64,000 nucleotides of DNA. It comes from Heliopora coerulea. Its lineage: Eukaryota; Cnidaria; Anthozoa; Scleralcyonacea; Helioporidae. The position numbers were made by a program, and so were the translations under genes. This document shows positions 38,501 to 47,500 of this stretch, one piece after another; positions within the stretch are counted from its first letter, which is position 1, and each line of letters opens with the position of its first letter. Where the stretch lies: NCBI GenBank assembly GCA_030142905.1, contig JASJOG010000033.1:1302001-1366000 (forward strand), read 5' to 3'. The notes beneath the pieces were generated by a model, which saw only the letters and a program-made list of their open reading frames with translations, did not search any database and was not told the DNA's origin.

Positions 38501-41500
38501 ATTTTCATCCTTTCCCAAATTTGGGCCAATTATTGACACGATTAACACTCCACATTACAATGTCGGGAAATTTCTTTCTTCACTATTAAACCCGCTAACC
38601 GTAAATGAGTTTACACTTTCAGACTCTTTCGACGCTGTTACACACATCCAAAACATTCCCAAACAACTATTACTAGAAGGATACCAGTTTGTTTCCTTTG
38701 ATGTTGAATCACTATTTACTAATGTTCCACTATCTCGCACAGTTAATATTATCTTAGACCGAATTTATAATGAAAATTTATTAAATACCACTTTAACGAA
38801 ACGCACTTTGAAAAAGCTGATTTTGGATTGCTGCAGTAAAACTACCTTTTCTTTTAACAACCAGTTATATGAACAAATTGACGGTGTATCTATGGGATCG
38901 TCACTAGGACCTGTCTTGGCTAACATCATACTAACTGAGTTCGAACGGATTATAGTTTCAGATCTCATTAATAGCGGTATCATTAAATTTTACAAACGAT
39001 ATGTTGACGATACTCACCTTTTGATTAAACCTTCCAACATCCCATCGGTGTTAACAAAATTTAACAAATTTGATAAAAACTTAAAATTTACAGTTGATAC
39101 TTTTCCTGATGGTAATATCCATTTTTTAGACATTAAAATTTCGGCTGATGGCACTGACGTTCATCGTAAAGATACTCACACTGGTCAGTATACGCACTTT
39201 ACAAGCTTTGAACCTTTTTCACGCAAAACTGCATGGATAAAGTCTCTTTTCAACCGCGCTCTTAAAATTTGTGGCTCAAGAAAGCTTTTTAACAACCAAA
39301 TTAGTTTTCTAAAATCTTGTATGTCATGGAATGGTTATCCCAATAGCGTAAAATATTTTCTAATTAATAAACTAAAACGCAAATACAACGCTTCTACAAT
39401 TAAAACGAATAGGTCTTCCGATGATGACAATTTACCCAAAATTTGGATGCGTATTCCTTTCCTTGGTAAACAAAGTGAAAATCTAGGTAAATCATGCATT
39501 TCGAAAATTCGGCGTCATCTCAATCAACCCGTTAAATTTATCGTTATTTATGACACGAAAAAGTCACCTATTTTATTTCTAACAAAGATAAGATTCCGGA
39601 CATGTCTCGCAATAATTTCGTCTACCAAATTACTTGTCCTGGTTGCAACAAAACATATATAGGTAAAACCGACCGTTGTCTTCACAAAGGTCTTCCCGAA
39701 CATTCTACTCAACATAACACCAGTGCAGTTGCCCAACACTTTCTCGAATGTGAACACGCTCACTTCATTAATGACTTATACGATCAGTACGACCGACTAA
39801 ATGACCCTCCCTCATCTTCTAACATATCTACCTCCATTAAAAATTTAATCTTTAATAACTATAAAATTCTTTATACGAGTAAGTCTACTAATACCAATAA
39901 ACTTCTAATAATTGAAGCACTCCATATTAAGTTTAATAAACCTGAGCTTAATTCTGGGCTTAAAGCTAGCAAAGAACTCAACCTTTTTATTTAGATATTA
40001 TGCACACTTGTTATCTGTTAGCCCGATACTTCTATTGTTCACGCTCAACCGCTTTATTGAGCATGTAAATAGTGATTACCGGTAGTGTTTCCTAATTCCG
40101 TCTCGATTATGTCATCACACCTCCTGTATATAGACTCTGACATGTTATTGTAATATCATTCTGTCTGAAGATGACTTTAAAATAAAGTCGAAATAGCAGA
40201 GTTTCAACGATAGTTTTATCTTGTATTGACTCATATCTTGAGTTTTCAAGATGACATTATTCTTCGGAATATGTTTTATTTTATACTTTTTGAAGTAGTG
40301 CCACCTTTTCGCGTTATTACAGTTCTTCGAAGGAAACTTTTATATTTGAATGGATTTTATTTAGCATTGAATGGTTCGTGACGTTATACGTGGAAAAGAC
40401 CCAACTGTTCTGAGCCGAAATTTAATGCAAGTTCCAAAAAATGTAATTTCCGTTCCAAAATTCGAACAAGAAGTTGTTCAAAACGGGGTGAAGCTGATAA
40501 CAACCATATTGTCAAACGCATCCGATCCATCTGGGAAATTCAGACTTAACTTGCTTACAAAGGCGGTAGGTGCTTTTTTTCCGCCAAAAATTCATTTTAT
40601 CAAAATTACTGCAACTTTTTCGAGCAATTTTTAGTGTTGCGTCCTTTGTGCTAGAAGGGCAAGACAGGATTTTTCCCGTCCATTCGTAGTGGGATCTTTC
40701 CCGTTCCGCGTAGCATGTGCAAAGAAACATTTGGTTGCAAAGCAACAACATCAGCAAAAGTCGTGGATATTTGGCAAGCCGCGGATATGGATATTTGGCA
40801 AGCCGCTTCGTGGTTCGGTAAATATCTGCACTATTCACCGACATTGAGGTGAATAATTGTTTTAGTGTATATCTCGCATAATTGTTTTCACACATCTACT
40901 TTAAATTTTTAAGACAATTTTACGGAACGTCCGCTTGTCGTTTGCAAACAAAACATTTTGAAACACATTCTGAGAGCATTTATCGCTAAATTGTAAAGCA
41001 AATACATATTCCTGAATACTTTATTGCCACGTTTCGTTACATTTTTGGTATTGTCTGGCACGGCGGCTTAGTTTATTCAAAACAATTTCCTTCTTCCGTA
41101 ACTGAAACAATACTGGACGCCATTTTGTTTTGCTCGGAGGTGAATAGTGCAGAACATTCCGAAATAGACGAGCCAATCAGATTGCGCAAATAACACTATC
41201 CACCTGCGAGGTATGTGCTAATAATATATATTACGTTACGAGATGTACGTTTATTTTTATAAAGTTTCTGACATCAAATGCATAAAGAAGCTCTCAACAG
41301 TTTTATTTAGCTGAATATGCGATCGAAACAAATGCTGTATTAAGGAGTATTGAGAATAAGAGTTCATTTTTTATTAAATAACCATCTTTAAATACGTTGT
41401 AATATTTTTAATTTTTAATTTAACCATGGCAAGTCAACGACATGCGATTTTGTAGCTCACTATGGTAATTTTGATTTATGAATTATTTATAAATTCACGA

Positions 41501-44500
41501 CAGGATCGAGACGGACTGGAAAGAACCATAAGCAAGTATCTTGCTGCATTGACTGACATGGGGTTATTGCATACACCAGGATGACAATCTCAAGACACAA
41601 TCCCACGTGTAAACATGCCTTACGAGCCCCTGTAATTCCTAATTAAATCCTGTGACTCATTATTTCGCGTACAAACCCAGGATCAGTTTTCTTTTATTTC
41701 CTGCCTACCGTAAGCAAGTTTTACCCGTCAAAGGAAAACATCCTGCCGAGAAGAAGTTGAAGAAGTGCAGCTACGTTTTCCAAATTATTGTAAAAAGATA
41801 GTCAAAATTAATATCTTACAGCAGCCTCTTTTCTTGATCAAGGATGGTGAGCATGACGGGAACATAAATAGCAAATGTTAAAAACGCAGGAAATCCTAAA
41901 AAAATTTTGAAAATTTCATAATTTAACCCATTGCTTGATGGTAAGATAATAGAACAAGGTTTCTTGGAGTGGGTAAATAATCAATTGAAAAGCAAAGAAA
42001 TATTAGACTATAATAATTTTTATATCAACACTATTAGTGTAACTTCGTGCGAAGTTACTTCTTCTACCATTTTGGATACGCAACGTTAACTTTTAACTTT
42101 AACCCTTTTTACCTAAGGGACTTTGAAGTTAGTCCTTCAGTAAAGGATTTAGTTGATATCCACATTTAACTGTGGTAAGGAAAGGGTAACGTTACACGTA
42201 GCATCAAGTCTTGCAAATTTCACGGCTTAATAACATCGCAAGTAAAAATGAAAATGTGAATGGAGCTCAACTTTCAGCAATGATTGCTGCCCCAAAAACA
42301 TTGCGAGACTAGTCACTGTTGGGTAATACTAAGTCAGCAGATAATAATAAAAATAGGGTGCAAGTACTAGTACGACGTTCAGGTAAACAAGAAATGCTGT
42401 GACGGCGAGCAAAGGTATGTAGGAGAAAATGTAATCGACAATGGTAATATATGTTCAAACGGACAATGTAATTGAGGCTACACTCCTGGCCAAAAGTACC
42501 TGGGACAGCATAGTAAATGACTCCCCACTAACCGCACCAAAGACGAAAGAGGGAATACCACTCGCTTCTCCTCCACTCTCCCCCTCCATCAATGTTGCTT
42601 CTTGCCATCATGACGGATGATCCTGGCTGGGCCACACGCAAAGCAAGAAATTCACCAAACACTCGCAACATTGAAGGGAGCGAAAGGGGGTGAAAAGCGT
42701 ATTCATTTTAAAGTGTCGTAAAGGTTGGCGGCGGTGTTTAGAAGATTAGACCAAAAACCATAACTAGCCGACAATTTCAAAAAGTAAAGGATTAAACACA
42801 ATCCGAAAAACGTCATCTTGTGAGCAAAACTTTTCGAATTATTTCTTATTCTTTACTTTTTGAAATTGTCGGCTGGCTATGGTTTTTAAGGTGTTGTCCC
42901 AATATTTTTGGCCGGGATTCAAGTCGTCCACACATGATTATCTTTGATAAAATGAAGAGAGCATATCAAATTGCAGATTTTCCAGTCCCTTGCAATACAA
43001 AGGTGAACTGGGCTATCATTCACATAATTCATTTTGCGAGAGTGCCGAGGAAAGTACTTGACGTTCGAGAAGTCTTGTGGACACTAAGACTCAAAAACAG
43101 AACACCGTTGACTGTGATCTATGAGCAATAGAAATATAATGATAATGATAATAATAACGACAATGATAATGGAAATGACTATGACAATGACAATGATGAT
43201 AATGATAACGATAACAACAATAATAATAATCAAATAATCTTTATTTCAAGAGGGCATCAATGTACGTTATTACTCATTTAGGTATTCTACCCAACGGTCC
43301 TCATAGGCGCAGGTTGGGTTTTAGGGAGGGCGGTCATTCAAACTCCCTTCAGGCCGTCAAATTGCACCCTTTGCTCAGCAAATGTTCCTTACTTCCTTGA
43401 CAAAACGCATCCCTCTCAGAAAGTACGATTCTGCACAGTTATTTGTTGGTAAACGCTGACATAATAACAAAGCATAGCAACTGTGTTTTACATCCAACTT
43501 TGTTGCGCAACAAAATCGCAAGCACCACAGGGTGAAAAATTCCCTGTTGTAAGAGCACCTTGACAGAATATAAACTCCATGAGCAATTACCACAAAACTT
43601 TCCGTTTTCTCTTTAATTACACATTGATTAACAAAAGCAGTTCTTTTCACCAAACAGACAACTGTACGATCCACATTTTCTGCATAGTTCACTTTTATCA
43701 GAAAATGGAAGTTTGGGATAAGTTGAGGAGATTTCATACTTTTAGGCACATCTCAAAAATGCGACAACTTTCGCCATTCACGAGATGTATTACAGAACTT
43801 CAGATTAACAAGCAAAAAATCCTATTTACTTACCCCATCCAAACGCAAAGAAACACCAGAAATAGGACTTGGTGTCAAAAGTTCGAAATAAAAGCTTCAG
43901 CAAAAACAGGGCTTCATTCAACATCCAAGTTACCTCGGAAACCGCAAAATAACGGTTAAGAACCCAAAATACGTTGCAACTTGTCTAAAAAGTTATTAAA
44001 GCAGATATTTTTTAATAAGTGATTAGTGTTTCAGGGGGCGGATTTAGACGGGGGGCGAACCGGACGCGCCCCCCTTTTGATTAGTTTTCATTTGACGATT
44101 AGCTTGGTTATAAAACACTAGCATTAAACATGTAGCCCACTAAGAAGACTAATTATTTTCGAAGAGAATCGGAACAAACAGCAAAGAAAAGAATGGGTGA
44201 GCAGATGAAGTTAAAATTCTAAAAATACCAGAAACACTTTATTTTCATCAGTTTTCAATATTTTTCCAATTTTGTTTTAGGAATACATTAGACGTAATTG
44301 ACTGAAAGAGCACTGAAGTGACAATCAGTCATTGACTGATTAATCGACAAAAAACACTTGTCGCTTGGGTCTCGCAAACATTTGAATTTGACATTGGCAT
44401 AGAAGAGGTTTTGGTTTGATGTTCATGCTTGGATGATGACGACGGTAGCATAAAAATTCTTTCACTAAATCGCCACGTAGCAGTATGAATTTATTTAAAA

Positions 44501-47500
44501 ATTTGCGCCCAGTCCCCCCTTTCTCGAAATTCGGAATCCGCCCCTGTGTTCGGTCATCGTCAAGTTGCCAGGTGCCCATTTAAGGCTTTAATGATGCAAA
44601 AAAGATTGCGACCAGTTGAAAAATTACCAAAAATTTTTTCCCAAAGTTCAATAGTTGCTATACACCAAACCCTCGCTGGTAAATAATTTCAAATGAATAG
44701 AGAAGTTGCCCAGTGATGTAGAGAATGTTGATAAGTCTACATTGGTTTTGTCTTCTCAGAAAAGGTAAGTTAATTGAAAGTCTATCGATCATAGTAAAAG
44801 TAAGGGTATGTATTTAGGTGCTTTTTGAAAATCTGTACATTATGTGGCAGTCTTGTCGCAGCTTAGTGGTCAGGTTCTTATTTCACAAATCCCACAGTTA
44901 GAGAAGCTTAGGGTTAAATTAAAAAATGTGAAGTAGATTAGATATTTTTACACAGATTTCTTTCTTATCCATGTTTTTCGCTTGGATGTCCATATAAATA
45001 CACTGACAAAAATGGACATACTAGTCAACGGACAGCCATTGCAAATCATTATGGATTAAAACCTGGTTAAAGGAACGTAAGCGATCTTTTATTGAATGCG
45101 TATATGTTTTTGCGTTAACATATCAAAAGTTTTTAAATGTTTTCACGTTTTCCATTCCAATTTCTTACCTCATTTCAGAGCCCTTTTTGCTTCAGTGACA
45201 ACATTCAGCATATTTCTAGATCATGATAAGTTACTAACATATATACCCGGGTAATATTACAATTAGATACTATTATTAGAACGGAATAAGCTGTTTTAGG
45301 TGTTTTAATGGTGGACACTCGTCCTAACGTCCTCAAGCAACTATTTAAACCTGATGCCTAATATACCCAGTAAGCGAAAGATTCTTTGAGGATATTATAT
45401 AATGGCAAAGTGACGATATTTTGAATCAACGTGCTACTGACCTTGCCAAGATTTCCATAATGATCAACGAAAAACGTCACAACTCGCAAAAAAAATGCAC
45501 AGATAAGGTTCTTATGCAAATTAAAACGAACATTCTTGCTATCCCTATAAGAAAAATAATATTCATTAAATTCCAAAACTAATATTGTTTCATGAATAAA
45601 AGAAAGGGAAAAATTATTCAGCAAAAATGGCTCGAAAATATGGCCTAAAATATCGCAAAATATTTATTGGATTCGCTATATGTTGTAATGTAAACCTCTG
45701 CAACGGTGCGGTCTATATTGTTTATCTAAATTACTTAATAGTAAAGCGACAATACGTCTGAATCAGAAAAGTCGAGAAGGCGGTTCATTTTGACGTTACT
45801 TTTGATGCACAATACATGTTGGCTTTTCAAACAGCCTATTAAGCAAAACTCGTCAAAGAAAGATGCTCATGATTTTCCAGCTATCCCGGTTAGGATTTTC
45901 AGCCGAAACAACATTAATCTTTGCCAATGTTCACACAACTTCACCATTATACGTTTGGCTTTATAGCTTACCGTAAATCTTATTGTGTTCTTTTTACTCA
46001 CTGATCGTCAAGATACTCGACACTTTTTCACTTTTATACACTGATGCTTTAGGGCTAGGATCTCCTCGTTAAACAGTCCATGTTCGACCCAAAAAATTGG
46101 TTTATTTCATCTATAGAAAACCCTGTTCTGCAGTATCCATCCTGTCTTTTTAAGTTTCTTTCAAGCCTACATCGGAAGCTGCTGCTTGATGTGATTATGT
46201 GAATTATCTCTTCCAAATAAGCTTCCTTCCTACTTATCACTATTCATTCAAAATTTTAGAGGATAAGTTTAACTTACATAAAGTAGAATATTATAATGAG
46301 TGAAGGGACCATAAATGACAATGATACCCAACTGAATATCACATAAACTCTGTCTTGATAATTCTCAGTTCTTGATTTCTTTTAGAAATAGAAAGAAAAG
46401 ACTAAAGTCAAAATAGTTTTTGAGTTGAAAAGGAAGGAAAGATTAAGGGAAAGAAGAAAAGAAGGATAGAAAGAAGGAAGGAAAAAAAGAGGTTGGAATG
46501 GTAGGAGGGAAGAAGGGAGGAAGAATAGAAGAAAAAGAGGAACAGAAGGGTGAAAGGAAGCAAGGAAGCAAGGAAGGATGGCAGGAGAGGAAGGAGGGTG
46601 GGAGAGAGGGAGGAAGGGAGGGAGGAAGGGAAAGGAAGAAAGGACAGAAGAACGAACGAACAAACTGAAGAACGAATAAAAAATAAATTATTAAGCAAAC
46701 CGACAAGCAAACGAGAAAACAAGTGCTTGAATTATTTTGCACCATCACAACACCCGAAAAGTGTCCAGAAATGAAGGACACCGAGTCGACAAAGTACGCT
46801 AACTAAATTTCAAAATTCAGTATGGCAGAACAAATAGGATTCACCAAAAGCAAATCTCACATGCCCCGCTGATCGATAACCTCTGAAAGTAATTTGCTGA
46901 GTACATGCCTTGAATTGCAAGATTTTGGCAAAATTTCACGACATTTTTGTCATTTTACAACGCTATTTCGTCAATCCAAAAGAACTTGACAACCGTGTTC
47001 TTAGTCAATTTGGATTACGCAAAGAGTTGCTGGACACTAGCCGCAGATTCTGACGTGTTTTGATGAAGGTTGATCTCGATTATGATGTTCATCTGACGGC
47101 ATTCGAGTTGGTATCATTCAACAAAATAGCCTTAAATCGGTTTGTATTTTGAGTTTTCTAAATTAACTGTACCAAGAGGTTATATTCAGTAGTTTGCCTT
47201 TGTAAAATAAGCCATAATCTTTGCATATGAAGTTTCGTACCTCAATTTTGAAACATAAATTAACAAATGCTAAGTTGGGTGTTGCAAAGTATTAAACATT
47301 AAGAAAATGTTTGTTGGTTATAAAACAAAAGGGTTGACATTTACTATATTGTAAAGTAGCTGAGCAAATGCTTCGGAAGAAATACCCCTTTGCCAATGAA
47401 TTTATTTTAAAATGGAAATTAGGAATGGTGTTAATATTATTTACATTATGAGTAGTTGTGCTGAATCGGAATTTTTGCCGAATGTTTGTTTTTGATGACC

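Larger units (their letters stand above)
38161..40295 (+). mobile_element. Penelope-like element with inverted terminal repeats
   Basis: A 2.1-kb element carrying RT and GIY-YIG coding remnants is flanked by TAGTGCCACC on both sides (38,151-38,160 and 40,296-40,305), a clean 10-bp target duplication. Its left terminus (38,181-38,340) is the reverse complement of its right terminus (40,145-40,295), the inverted-LTR arrangement known in Penelope elements. The left end has 20 extra bases (AAAAACCATGACCAGCCGAC). The element is 5'-truncated: the frame opens after a TAA near 38,400, and no N-terminal PLE region is present. It sits antisense in a receptor intron. Confidence 0.9.

Noticed and set aside
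46382..46781. Ser/Pro/Phe/Leu-rich minus frames of 93-112 codons
   Set aside because: Complement of the polypurine tract; artificial composition.
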